Shown: positions 1 through 8,951, counted from the stretch's first letter. The stretch: DNA of 15,165 bases from an uncultured Bacilli bacterium (GCA_934095825.1 CAKOKQ010000022.1:1-15165); one strand, 5' to 3'. Notes: generated by a model from the sequence alone, not told the origin. Translations and numbers: made by a program.

Positions 1-27
1 CTTTTAGCAAAATTCACAAATAAATTT

Positions 28-65
28 AAAAAAATAGGCACATTCTTTTTAGAACATGCCATTTT
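28..65. terminator. Probable terminator hairpin of a gene left of the window
   Basis: An A-run is followed by an interrupted stem (GGCA-ca-TTCT, loop TTTT, AGAA-ca-TGCC, 37-60) and then ATTTTGT. The near-symmetry of A- and T-runs would suit termination on either strand. The two-base internal mismatch makes the stem modest. It sits immediately before the point at which the truncated surface-protein gene begins, so it separates that gene from any upstream transcription. Confidence 0.4.
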
Positions 66-77
66 GTCAACAATCTG

Positions 78-580
78 AAACTAAAACCATTTAGTTTTAC
101 TTTAAAGAATACTTGTACCATCTTTGCTCATTACTATGTTAATATGGAAATGTTAGAGGGTACTACTTTAAATAGTAAGTTTGTAGCTGTAAGAGTTAAT
201 AATGAAGCTATTAATACTTTAGATACTTATAAAGTAGCAAATACTACTATTAATACTTCAACAGAATCAAGAACGATTGCCGAAGGTTATTTGGGAGCTG
301 ATGAAGAAGTAGATTATACGGTATCATTCTGGATGGATGAAGATGCTACAATCAATGATGATGTTATGAATAAAGTCTTTAAGTCTAAAATAGTCATTAA
401 TTCCGAACCTGGTAAGTATGATCCTGTATCCGCTGGTTATGATACTTTACATGATGCAATACTTGCTAATGAGTATCAAACTACACCAGAGATAGCCAAA
501 ACTAAAATTGCAAATAAACAAGAAGTCGATTTATCAAACACTGCTCCAATAATTAAGTGGGTAGAAAAAACAGGAGAAAG
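78..580 (+). repeat. Direct repeat, left copy (partner 14574-15076)
   Basis: This ~500-bp stretch aligns without gaps to 14574-15076 at a constant offset of 14496. The first 71 bp are identical; after that there are scattered substitutions, many of them silent. After the codons for WVEKTGE the two copies diverge sharply. A repeat this long in direct orientation could support gene conversion or deletion of the intervening ~14 kb by homologous recombination. Confidence 0.85.
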
Positions 581-1871
581 TACAACTAAAGAAATAATGA
601 AGCCAGCCGAAAGTGTTATTAAAATTTACAATAAAGATAACGGAACAGGAGATAGGACAACTCAAGCAAGTGATTTGACACTAAATGATACTAAGATGCT
701 TTTATACAAAGTTAGAAATTTTAATAGTAATACATCAAAATATAAAATTTCTGAAATATTATACGCTGATCCAACAACAATAGATTATTCTGGCGATTCT
801 AAATATTACTTTATTGATGAATATATTAGTTATAATAATTCAACTGGTAAATTATATACTTGGAGCGTTAATAATAGTACTGGAATTTATCAAATAACAA
901 GTGCCACAAAATTAACAGGAAAGACGATGTGGCATAATACAACATATGATAGTATAACATATAAAATAAATGGAATTAAATTAACTTCAACAGAATTAGA
1001 AAGTGATAAATCTGATAAGGGACTATACCAATCTAATGATGATTACGGTGCGACTTTTTATTATCGTGGTAATGTCAAAAATAATAATGTGTATTTTGCT
1101 GGATTTTATTGGCAAATAATAAGAATTAATGGCGACGGTTCAATAAGACTTATATATAATGGCTCAATTAAAAATGCTAGGGGTACTCAACAGATGATAA
1201 ATTCTACTAGTCAATTTAATAATAAATATAATTCCCCAGCTTATGTAGGGTATATGTACGGTAATCCGGAGGGAACAGTCTTTGATGAAGTTCATGCTAA
1301 TACTAATAATTCAACTATTAAAATAATAGTTGATGATTGGTATAAAATAAATATACTTGAAGGTGGATATCAAGACTATATATCGATGGCGGCTGGCTTT
1401 TGCGGTGATAGAACTTTATACATAGGTGATGGTATAAGAAATGATGCATATAGTTCTTTCGGGGCATTCGAAAGATATACGAGAAACACAGCAAAATTCA
1501 TATGTTCTAATTCATCACGAGATTTGTATACTGTTGGTAATTCAAATATAGGTAACGGCGCTCTCCAATATCCTGTTGGTTTAATAACTTACGATGAGTT
1601 AGTGTTTGCAGGCATGGATAAAAAACATGTAAATAAGTTATCTTATGTTTATTCATCTCAAAGTTATTGGACAATGTCTCCTTCAGAATTTAGTGCTTCA
1701 AATAATTATGCTTATGAATGGAATTCGTATTCTGGCGGTTATATAGAGTCAGAGTGGAATGTTACAGGAGAAATTGGCGCTCGCCCAGTCATTAATTTAA
1801 AATCTGATGTCAAAATTACTGGCGGAACAGGGTCTGCCAACGACCCGTATGTGGTAGATACAAATAATTAA
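78..1871 (+). pseudogene. 5'-truncated SipW/TasA-type surface protein gene, possible silent cassette
   Basis: The frame is open from 30 to the TAA at 1869-1871. Similarity to the intact paralogue at 14364 begins abruptly at 78, which matches its residue 71. The 71 bp from 78 to 148 are identical to 14574-14644 and keep the reading frame into codons before the first ATG at 144. The signal peptide, promoter and RBS are therefore missing. The ATG at 144 has no Shine-Dalgarno sequence and lies inside the conserved domain, so I do not take it as a true start. Counting from that ATG, residues ~1-145 match the TasA-like N-terminal domain of the paralogue, ~145-290 are unrecognised, and ~293-575 form the C-terminal domain shared with the 1977 gene. 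Motifs there are YYRGNV, FYW-IIRINGDGSIRL, YVGYMYG, YWTMSP (~508) and RPVINL (~547). This C-terminal domain resembles DUF6273/lectin-like domains of gut Firmicute surface proteins; the family name is tentative. The coding frame is otherwise undamaged over more than 570 codons. That favours a recent truncation or a maintained donor copy over long-dead DNA. Confidence 0.7.
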
Positions 1872-1954
1872 GTAACTGGGGCCTTAAAAAATATAAATAT
1901 TTTAGTATGGTTTATTTATAATTCTCTTATCGAAAATGGCCCCAGTTACTTTTT
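1871..1954. terminator. Perfect 13-bp inverted repeat with 54-bp interior, terminator or small switch
   Basis: AGTAACTGGGGCC (1871-1883) and GGCCCCAGTTACT (1938-1950) are perfect reverse complements separated by 54 bp and followed by a T5 run. The simplest reading is a terminator of the preceding gene, since it starts at the last base of that gene's stop codon. A 54-nt loop is very long for an intrinsic terminator, and the loop contains a perfect TATAAT (1917-1922). The structure may therefore instead be a regulatory leader or a small invertible promoter. Confidence 0.55.
1917..1922 (+). promoter_or_regulatory. Candidate -10 (TATAAT) for the 1977 gene
   Basis: A perfect TATAAT lies 55 bp upstream of the start at 1977, inside the interior of the 1871-1950 inverted repeat. 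No convincing -35 is present at 16-18 bp, so this is only a candidate. If it is used, the right arm GGCCCCAGTTACT would lie in the 5' untranslated leader. Confidence 0.35.
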
Positions 1955-1963
1955 AATGAATAT

Positions 1964-1970
1964 AAAGGAG
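1964..1970 (+). promoter_or_regulatory. Ribosome binding site AAAGGAG that sets the start at 1977
   Basis: AAAGGAG sits 6 bp before ATG 1977. An in-frame ATG exists at 1956, but using it would put this strong RBS inside the coding region and add MNIKEFI before the natural MQKK start. The paralogue at 14364 also begins MQKK, which supports 1977. Confidence 0.8.
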
Positions 1971-1976
1971 TTTATT

Positions 1977-4382
1977 ATGCAAAAGAAAAATATAATATTT
2001 TTAAATATATCTTTAGTATTAATAATATTACTAGGAATAGGAGTATCTTATTCGATGTGGAATGTTAGTGTATCACAAGATACAAATAATACTGCTTATA
2101 CGGAGTGTTTTGATTTATCTATAACTAATAAAGAAAATAATATTAATTTAGATAATGCTTATCCGATAAGTGATGATAAAGGAAGAAATTTAGTGCCATA
2201 TACCTTTACAGTTACCAACACATGCGATATAACTGCTAAGTATTCTATAAATTTAGAAGTCTTAAAAGATTCTACTCTATCTAGTAATTTTATAAATGTA
2301 ATGATAAATAATTCATCAATAAGATTGTTAAAACAATTTTCAGAAGTGTCAAAAGTAAATACTACTAGTATTGAAAGCAGAAAGATAAGTGCTGGTTATT
2401 TAAAATCAGGAGAATCTGTAGATTATTCTTTAAGGCTATGGATAGATTATAATACTACTTTAGAAGATTTAAATAATGAGACTAAAATTTTTAAATCCAA
2501 AATAGTTGTGGTTGGTGAACCGATTAAAGACGAAAATTTAATAACCAATAATTTTGATTATACAGGTGCAGAACAAGTATTCACTGCTAAAACAACAGGA
2601 TATTATAAACTTGAAACTTGGGGAGCGGAAGGTGGATATGGAATAACACAAGGGCTGCATTCTCAAGGAGGCTACGGTGGTTATTCTGAAGGAAAAGTAT
2701 ATTTAAAAGCTGGTGAAAAACTTTACATCAATGTTGGTCAAGGAGGGGTTAATGGTAATGAAGAATATACAAATATTTCTGAAGTGAAAGCCTTAAGAGA
2801 AAGCTATAATGGTGGCGGTTCTGGAAGCGTAAATGTTACTTGTAATTGGGGCGGTGGTGGCGGTGCTACCCACATTGCTAAAATATCCGGACTTTTATCA
2901 GATTTAGAAAGCTCAAGAAATAATATTTTAATAGTATCCGGCGGTGGTGGCGGAGGCGGAATTTGTACAAACCAAAGCTTAGTGAATGAATATCAAAATG
3001 GTGCTTCCTCAGGCGGCTTTATTGGAAATACTGTAAATGGAAGTTGTGCAGATAATGCCCCAACTGGTGGTACACAGACATCTGGTGGAATAGGTCACTA
3101 TAATGAAGTTAAAGGGTATTTTGGTCAAGGTGGAACTTATGGTTCTGGTGGCGGCGGTGGTTTTTATGGCGGCAGTCATGGCTGGAATTGTGGTTCTGGA
3201 GCTGGTGGTGGCTCTAGTTATATAGGAAATTCACTTTTAACAAACAAAGCTATGTATTGTTATAATTGTCAAGAATCAACTGAAGAAAGTACAAAAACCA
3301 TATCAACTACTTGTAGTGAAGAAACTCCAACCAAAAATTGTGCTAAAAAAGGAAATGGTTACGCTAGGATAACTTTAATAAGTGTTGATGAAAATGAAGA
3401 AAATGGTATTAAAAGTACAATCATGAGTCAACTTGATACCACTGGGAAATGTCCTGTTGCTAATGCTGATGGCAATGTGACGCTAACTAGTATTGAATCG
3501 ACTAGTACTCTACTATGCAGTACTCAAGATAATTATGGAACTTCTTATTATTATCGGGGAAATGTAATGAATAATTATGTTAAATTTGCTAACTTTTATT
3601 GGCGTATCGTAAGAATAAATGGTGATGGTTCAATTAGATTAGTATATGATGGTACTTCAGCACATGCAAATGGTGAAGCAAGTGAGGATCGAGTTATTGG
3701 CAAGAGTGCTTATAATGAGAAAATTGACGATAATTCCTATGTTGGTTATATGTATGGAACTCCTGTTTCCTCAACCTATAATGAAACGCATGCCAATATT
3801 AATGACTCAACAGTAAAAAAATATATTGATACATGGTATGAAAACAATTTAAAAGATACAAAATATGAAAAATATGTTGTAGATAATAATTTCTGTAATG
3901 ACCGCTCAATTGACGCTAGTCAAGCAAATTATGAAAATACTGGCATTGGAACGGCTTCAACCGCTTACAAAAAATTTTATGCTAAGGTTGACGAATCTGA
4001 AAAATATCGTGAAGTCACAATGAAATGTAGTAATCATAATGATAGTTTTAGCGTAAGGGCTTCTTCTTCAAATAATGGTGCCTTAACATATTCGATTGGT
4101 CTTTTATCTACTGATGAAACTATGCTGGCTGGTGGATATATTGGCAATAATCAAAACTTTTATTTGAATTCTGGAATTGATTATTGGACAATGTCTCCAA
4201 GGGATTTATTAGCTGCTCAAGTTAATATAAATTATGTGAATTCATCAGGAAATGCTGGAATCGCTAAGGATAAAAGCGGAAGTTCCAGCGAATTGTTCGG
4301 TGTTAAACCAGTTATCAATGTTCAAGAATACTCCTTTATAGGAGGAACTGGTTCCATAGATAATCCCTATATCTTAGAATAA
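1977..4382 (+). CDS. SipW-type surface protein with ALK-like glycine-rich domain
   Basis: The 801-residue product begins MQKK and has a hydrophobic segment at ~6-27 ending GVSYSMW. This pattern is typical of signal peptides in TasA/camelysin-like proteins processed by SipW-type peptidases. Residues ~28-185 match the N-terminal domain of the 14364 and 78 paralogues, with a shared IESRKISAGYLKSGESVDY motif. Residues ~192-466 are a glycine-rich domain beginning GYYKLETWGAEGG and carrying LYINVGQGG, GGGGGATHIA, SGGGGGGGI and repeated GGG tracts. This order matches the ALK/LTK-type glycine-rich domain family, which is also common in bacterial surface proteins. Residues ~505-801 are the same C-terminal domain as in the gene to its left (YYRGNV, FYWRIVRINGDGSIRL, YWTMSP, VKPVINV). 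The protein is probably secreted or displayed on the surface, for example as an adhesin or matrix component. Its ligand cannot be read from sequence. No LPXTG-type sorting motif is visible. Confidence 0.85.
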   Translation: MQKKNIIFLNISLVLIILLGIGVSYSMWNVSVSQDTNNTAYTECFDLSITNKENNINLDNAYPISDDKGRNLVPYTFTVTNTCDITAKYSINLEVLKDSTLSSNFINVMINNSSIRLLKQFSEVSKVNTTSIESRKISAGYLKSGESVDYSLRLWIDYNTTLEDLNNETKIFKSKIVVVGEPIKDENLITNNFDYTGAEQVFTAKTTGYYKLETWGAEGGYGITQGLHSQGGYGGYSEGKVYLKAGEKLYINVGQGGVNGNEEYTNISEVKALRESYNGGGSGSVNVTCNWGGGGGATHIAKISGLLSDLESSRNNILIVSGGGGGGGICTNQSLVNEYQNGASSGGFIGNTVNGSCADNAPTGGTQTSGGIGHYNEVKGYFGQGGTYGSGGGGGFYGGSHGWNCGSGAGGGSSYIGNSLLTNKAMYCYNCQESTEESTKTISTTCSEETPTKNCAKKGNGYARITLISVDENEENGIKSTIMSQLDTTGKCPVANADGNVTLTSIESTSTLLCSTQDNYGTSYYYRGNVMNNYVKFANFYWRIVRINGDGSIRLVYDGTSAHANGEASEDRVIGKSAYNEKIDDNSYVGYMYGTPVSSTYNETHANINDSTVKKYIDTWYENNLKDTKYEKYVVDNNFCNDRSIDASQANYENTGIGTASTAYKKFYAKVDESEKYREVTMKCSNHNDSFSVRASSSNNGALTYSIGLLSTDETMLAGGYIGNNQNFYLNSGIDYWTMSPRDLLAAQVNINYVNSSGNAGIAKDKSGSSSELFGVKPVINVQEYSFIGGTGSIDNPYILE

Positions 4383-4394
4383 ATGTATTACGGT

Positions 4395-4426
4395 GTGTAA
4401 ATTTTATTAAATTTGCACATCTTTTT
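4395..4426 (+). terminator. Intrinsic terminator after the 1977 gene
   Basis: A 10-bp stem GTGTAAATTT / AAATTTGCAC (one G-T pair) with a TATT loop is followed by C and TTTTT. It lies 12 bp after the stop codon and separates this gene from nifJ. Confidence 0.8.
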
Positions 4427-4447
4427 CTATAGAAAATCATCTTAAGT

Positions 4448-4458
4448 TGATATATAAT
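4448..4458 (+). promoter_or_regulatory. Candidate promoter for nifJ (TGATATATAAT)
   Basis: A perfect TATAAT (4453-4458), with an overlapping TG-A-TATATA that resembles an extended -10, lies 26 bp before the nifJ start and just after the preceding terminator. No good -35 is seen. The RBS is AAGAGGT (4473-4479), 5 bp before the ATG. Confidence 0.4.
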
Positions 4459-4484
4459 TAAAAGGTAAAGAAAAGAGGTAAAAT

Positions 4485-7400
4485 ATGAGAAAAATAGTTG
4501 ATGGCAATACTGCCTGTAGTAATATTGCTAATCTATTTACAGAAATTGCATCAATTTATCCTATTACCCCATCTAGTCCGATGGCCAGTAATATCGATAA
4601 TTTAAAATTAAAAAAGAAAAATTTATTCAACGAATCAGTTGAGGTTGTAGAAATGCAAAGTGAGGCAGGTGCTGCTGGTGCTATGCACGGAGCCCTTATT
4701 AGTGGTTCTCTTGCTACTACTTTTACAGCATCTCAAGGCCTTCTCTTAATGATTCCTAATATGTATAAAATTGCTGGCGAAGGTTTACCGGGTGTTATTC
4801 ATGTAGCTGCTCGTACTGTTGCAACTCACGCCTTATCAATCTTTGGTGATCACAGTGATATTTATGCCACTAGAGGAACAGGATTTGCTATTTTAGCATC
4901 TACTAATGTTTTTGATGCCCAAAACTTAGCAGCCGTTGCCCACTTATCAACCATTGAAGGAAGTGTTCCCTTCTTACATTTCTTTGACGGCTTTAGAACT
5001 AGTCATGAATTAAATAGTATTGAAGAACTACCCGATGCAGAACTTTTAAAATTAATTGATTTTGATAAAGTAAATGCTTTTAAAAAACATGCCTTAAATG
5101 TTGGCTGCGGCTACCAAAGAGGTATGGCTGAAAATGAAGATATTTATTTTCAAAGTGTTGAGGCTCGTAACACTGATTACTTAAAGATTCCTGATATCGT
5201 AAATAACTATATGGAAAAAATTAATGGTATTATGCATACTGATTATAAACCATTTAATTATTATGGTTCTGATACTGCTAAGTATGTAATTGTCGCTATG
5301 GGAAGTGTTTGTGATACCGTAAAACTAACTATTGATGAACTAAATAAAGAAAATAATGTTTATGGGTTAATTGAAGTCCATTTATATCGTCCATTTAGTC
5401 CAGATTACTTAACCAAAGTTTTACCAAGTACAGTAGAAAAAATAGCCGTTTTAGATAGAACTAAAGAATCAGGTAGTATTGGCGAACCATTATACTTAGA
5501 TGTTGTTGCGGCACTTCACGATAAAAATATTCAAATTGTTGGTGGCCGTTACGGCTTATCTAGCAAAAATACGACTCCAAGTGATATCGCTGGCGTTTAT
5601 AAAATGTTAGCAACCACACTTAAAAACAACTTTACTATTGGTATTAATGATGATGTAACTAATTTAAGTCTAGAAAAAGTACCAATGGATATTGAAGTTT
5701 GTGATAAAGAACTAATTATTTATGGTTATGGTTCGGATGGTATGGTATCAACTTCTAAAGACATCATGCATTATCTAGGCGAAGAAAAAGACCTACATGT
5801 TCAAGGCTACTTCCAATATGATAGTAAAAAATCTGGTGGGGTAACGGTATCTAATCTAAGAATGTCTAGTAAACCAATTAATGCTCCTTATTATGTTCTT
5901 CATCCATCATTACTAGTTATTACTAAAGATGCTTATCTAAAAGATTTTGATATGTTTAGTAATTTAAAAGAAAATGGTATTTGTTTAATTAATACTAATA
6001 AAAAATCTCATGAATTAGATGAAGTTTTACCTAATAAGGCTAAAGAATTAATTAAAAATAAAAATATTAAAGTATTATTAATTGATGCTGATAAGATTGC
6101 TTTAGAAAATGGTATTAAGGGTAAAATTAGTAAAATTATGGAAATTGTCATCTTAAAACTAATGGGATTTAATGATGCCGAGGATTATATTAAAGATTCT
6201 ATTAGGAAAAAATTTGGGACTAAAGGTGATGATATTGTTAATGCTAATATTAATTCCTTAAGTAGTGCGGTTAAGAGTGTTATCTTAGTTAAAGGAGAAT
6301 TTAAGACTAAAGAAGAAGTAGAAACTCATGACGATATCTTTACTCTAATTAATAAAAGAGAAGGGGATAATTTAAGAGTATCTGATTTAATGGCTTATAA
6401 AAATGGTATTTTCCCTAATGGCTTGGCTGCTAATGAAAAACGCAAAATTGCTAATATGGTTCCAAAATGGATTAAAGAAAATTGTATTCAATGTGGAATG
6501 TGTGCTACTGTTTGTCCTCACGCTGTTATTCGTCCAATTATAACGGAGGCTAAGGATGAAGAAAAAGGTATTAAAGTTCTAGGACATACGGATTATAATT
6601 ATGAAATAGTTGTTAGTGAAGCTGACTGTACTTCTTGTGGTTTATGTATCAATGCTTGTCTTGGTAAGGCTGGTAAGAAGGCTCTAGAATTTGGGGAAGC
6701 CACATATGAGTCTCAAGAATATGCTGATAAGATGTTTAAAGACCATCAAAACCCTGAGCTATATGATAGGTTTACTTTAAAAGGTGCTTCTTTAAGAAAG
6801 CCATGCTTCGAGTTTAGTGGAGCTTGTGCTGGTTGTGGGGAAACTCCATACTTAAAAATGTTAAGTCAATTATTTGGAGAAAAATTAGTTATTGCTAATG
6901 CTACCGGTTGTTCATCAATTTATGGCGGTTCGGCGCCATCAACGCCATACTTAATTCCTTGGGCTAACTCTTTATTTGAAGATAATGCCGAATTTGGTTA
7001 CGGTATGTATTTAACTTATAAGAATACAACAAAGCGTATTCATGATATTATTACAAAGTCAATTGATTGTGTAAATGATGAAGTTAAAGAGTTACTAAAT
7101 AAATGGTTAGAAAACGAGACTAACTATGATGTAACTAAGAAAATAGTTAATAAATTACAAACGATGGAAATTCCAAAAGACTTAAAAGATATCCTAGAAT
7201 ATATGGTTGCTCGTAGCGTCTTCATCGTCGGTGGTGATGGTTGGGCTTATGATATCGGTTTTGGTGGTATCGATCATGTCTTATCTAGTGGCGAAAATGT
7301 TAATGTTTTAGTCCTTGATACCGAGGTTTACTCTAATACTGGTGGTCAAGCTTCAAAATCTAGTCGGGTTGGCGCTGTTGCAGAATTTGCTAACATGGGT

Positions 7401-7850
7401 AAAAAGACAGCGAAGAAAGACTTATTTAGAATAGCGATGTCATATCCAAACTGTTATATCGGTAGTATTTCCTTTGGCGCTAACTTCATGCAAACAATTA
7501 AAACCATGAAAGAAGCTGAATCTCATAATGGACCAAGTTTAATTATTTGTTATTGTCCATGTATTGAACAAGGTCTTCATGGTGGCATGTCTAACTCTAT
7601 AAGTGAAGAAAAATTAGCTGTTGAATGTGGTTATGTTAACTTAATGCGTTATGTCCCAGAAGATAAAAAGTTATATATTGATTCTAAAGAACCAGATTTC
7701 ACTAAATACGAAGACTTCTTAAAAAATGAAGTAAGATATAGTAGTTTAATGAAAAAAGATAATAACCTCGCTAAAGAGCTATTAGATATTCAAGTAAATA
7801 ATGCTAAAGAAAGATATAACTTCTATAAAGATATGGCTAGTAAAAACTAA
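4485..7850 (+). CDS. nifJ: Pyruvate:ferredoxin (flavodoxin) oxidoreductase
   Basis: A single-chain PFOR of 1121 residues, slightly shorter than the usual ~1170-1200. It oxidises pyruvate and CoA to acetyl-CoA and CO2 and passes electrons to ferredoxin or flavodoxin in the cytoplasm; it is a central enzyme of anaerobic energy metabolism. The N-terminal pyruvate-binding domain shows YPITPSSPMA and EMQSEAGAAGAMHGAL near residues 25-70. The EKR region is NGIFPNGLAANEKR. Two ferredoxin-type 4Fe-4S motifs follow: C667-x2-C670-x2-C673-x3-C677-P, and C715-x2-C718-x2-C721-x3-C725. The second ends in C-L instead of the usual C-P. Ligands of the TPP-proximal cluster are visible as C781, C784, C809 and C1026, with the spacing known for the family (C-x2-C, then +25). 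TPP-site motifs are GGDGWAYDIGFGG and YSNTGGQASKSS. All catalytic elements seem intact. The gene is monocistronic, with a terminator on each side. Confidence 0.97.
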   Translation: MRKIVDGNTACSNIANLFTEIASIYPITPSSPMASNIDNLKLKKKNLFNESVEVVEMQSEAGAAGAMHGALISGSLATTFTASQGLLLMIPNMYKIAGEGLPGVIHVAARTVATHALSIFGDHSDIYATRGTGFAILASTNVFDAQNLAAVAHLSTIEGSVPFLHFFDGFRTSHELNSIEELPDAELLKLIDFDKVNAFKKHALNVGCGYQRGMAENEDIYFQSVEARNTDYLKIPDIVNNYMEKINGIMHTDYKPFNYYGSDTAKYVIVAMGSVCDTVKLTIDELNKENNVYGLIEVHLYRPFSPDYLTKVLPSTVEKIAVLDRTKESGSIGEPLYLDVVAALHDKNIQIVGGRYGLSSKNTTPSDIAGVYKMLATTLKNNFTIGINDDVTNLSLEKVPMDIEVCDKELIIYGYGSDGMVSTSKDIMHYLGEEKDLHVQGYFQYDSKKSGGVTVSNLRMSSKPINAPYYVLHPSLLVITKDAYLKDFDMFSNLKENGICLINTNKKSHELDEVLPNKAKELIKNKNIKVLLIDADKIALENGIKGKISKIMEIVILKLMGFNDAEDYIKDSIRKKFGTKGDDIVNANINSLSSAVKSVILVKGEFKTKEEVETHDDIFTLINKREGDNLRVSDLMAYKNGIFPNGLAANEKRKIANMVPKWIKENCIQCGMCATVCPHAVIRPIITEAKDEEKGIKVLGHTDYNYEIVVSEADCTSCGLCINACLGKAGKKALEFGEATYESQEYADKMFKDHQNPELYDRFTLKGASLRKPCFEFSGACAGCGETPYLKMLSQLFGEKLVIANATGCSSIYGGSAPSTPYLIPWANSLFEDNAEFGYGMYLTYKNTTKRIHDIITKSIDCVNDEVKELLNKWLENETNYDVTKKIVNKLQTMEIPKDLKDILEYMVARSVFIVGGDGWAYDIGFGGIDHVLSSGENVNVLVLDTEVYSNTGGQASKSSRVGAVAEFANMGKKTAKKDLFRIAMSYPNCYIGSISFGANFMQTIKTMKEAESHNGPSLIICYCPCIEQGLHGGMSNSISEEKLAVECGYVNLMRYVPEDKKLYIDSKEPDFTKYEDFLKNEVRYSSLMKKDNNLAKELLDIQVNNAKERYNFYKDMASKN

Positions 7851-7861
7851 AAAAGTATATT

Positions 7862-7898
7862 AAAGATGTAGATTATTGTTATCTATGTCTTTTTCTTA
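7862..7898 (+). terminator. Intrinsic terminator of nifJ
   Basis: A 12-bp stem AAAGATGTAGAT / ATCTATGTCTTT, continuous if two G-T pairs are allowed, has a 7-nt loop and runs into TTTTTCTT. It starts 12 bp after the nifJ stop. Confidence 0.8.
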
Positions 7899-8014
7899 TC
7901 TTATATTTTGAAGATATAAATTTATTTTCTAGAGTACAGAAAGGAATAAATTTTATTAAAAAAGTTATATTTTAGTTAAAAATAGTCTATTTTAATAATT
8001 TTCATTGAACAAAA

Positions 8015-8857
8015 GTGCCAAAAACGGCAAAAAAGTTCAATGAAAGAAAAGTAGATATTTCTTATACGACATCGCCAATATCTGAGTATATCGGCTCTCA
8101 TGTTTATGAAATTATTGGCATTCCCGTTCATAAAACAATGCTAGGCATAAAAGATAAAAAAGTAGTAGTAGCTTGTAAAGATTTCAGAAAAAATCCTAGT
8201 ACCTACTTTTTTGATGATTTTAATTCTATTAAAAATGATTATGTAGAAGGATTAGATGAAAATTAGAATCTACTTCTTCCAGCAGTAGTCTTGGTATTAG
8301 TTTAGAAGAGACTATGATAAATGGATTATAATCCTTTATTTCTAAAAATGCCTGTTTTAAAAGAACGCTTTTGGGATATGTTTGTTATTGATGCTTTAAT
8401 TGGTAATAACGATAAAATAACGGCAACTGGGGCGTGCTTGTAAATGGTAATACTAACGAAACTACAATAGCGCCAGTTTTTGATAATGGGGAGGCCTTTA
8501 ATACTAAATCTAGTGATTTGAAGATAGAGGCTATCTTTAAATGATAATAATAGATTTGTAGAAAGTGCCTATAAATCTAGAACTTGTATTTTTGAAGAAA
8601 ATGCAAAGCAAATAAATCCTTTTAAATATATTGAGTCTTTACAAAATAAGGAATGTAATGAAGACTTAATAAGAATAGTACCTAAGATTAATCTAGATAA
8701 AATAATTACTATGATTAATGAAATACCAGAAGAATTTGAAGGAATAACTATCATAAGTAAAATAAGAAAAGAATTTTATATTAAATGTTTAAAGTATCGT
8801 TATGAAACTTCTTTATATCCAACTTATCTAGAAGCTTTAAAATTAGAAAATATGTAA
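8015..8857 (+). pseudogene. Decayed HipA/CtkA-like serine/threonine kinase gene
   Basis: Pieces in different frames assemble into one HipA-like kinase. 8015-8266 encodes the lobe with ISEYIGSHVYEIIGIPVHKT and KKVVVACKDF. A short piece encodes SLEETMING, and the next encodes LKERFWDMFVIDALIGNND. This is followed in another frame by NGNWGVLVNG and IAPVFDNGEAF, which match the catalytic N-D-x(n)-N-W-G loop and the metal-binding D-N/D-G motif. The last piece (8535-8857) encodes RIVPKINLDKI and ends ALKLENM before TAA. Frame breaks lie near 8262, 8328, 8416 and 8535, one of them next to an A4 run. About 25-30 N-terminal residues are missing; the codon before the GTG at 8015 region meets a stop at 8006-8008. 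A strong RBS-like AGAAAGGA (7938-7945) followed 8 bp later by ATT-AAA-AAA may mark the original start. The family phosphorylates proteins and some members are toxins (HipA). With four breaks, no active kinase is expected. Confidence 0.85.
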
Positions 8858-8951
8858 TTATAAAAAAAGTAACTATCTTAAATAAATAATTAGACTAGTT
8901 ATTTTTTTATGGTATAAAATCAGGTATTCTTAGATATTTTAAATAGAAAAA
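8858..8951. other. Intergenic stretch before element A
   Basis: Apart from the terminator-like hairpin I see no gene or known signal here. The sequence is AT-rich with no ORF of note. The full gene-free stretch is 8858-9328, and most of it is occupied by element A and its downstream leader. Confidence 0.6.
8864..8908. terminator. Terminator-like hairpin after the kinase pseudogene
   Basis: AAAAAGTAACTA (8864-8875) pairs with TAGTTATTTTTT (from 8896) across a 20-nt AT-rich loop, and the T7 run ends at 8908. The A-run on the left gives a T-run on the other strand, so it could also stop leftward transcription coming from the element at 8952. Confidence 0.6.

Noticed and set aside
1600..1860. 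Diversity-generating retroelement target (lectin-like C-terminal domain with YWTMSP and RPVINL)
   Set aside because: No reverse transcriptase, no template repeat and no adenine-restricted variation between copies is visible in the window.
1956..1976. Earlier start codon for the 1977 gene
   Set aside because: The strong RBS AAAGGAG would fall inside the coding region, and the paralogue also starts at MQKK.
8569..8754. Minus-strand ORF of 61 codons
   Set aside because: It is antisense to the C-terminal part of the kinase pseudogene, has no RBS and encodes only the complement of a readable HipA-like segment.
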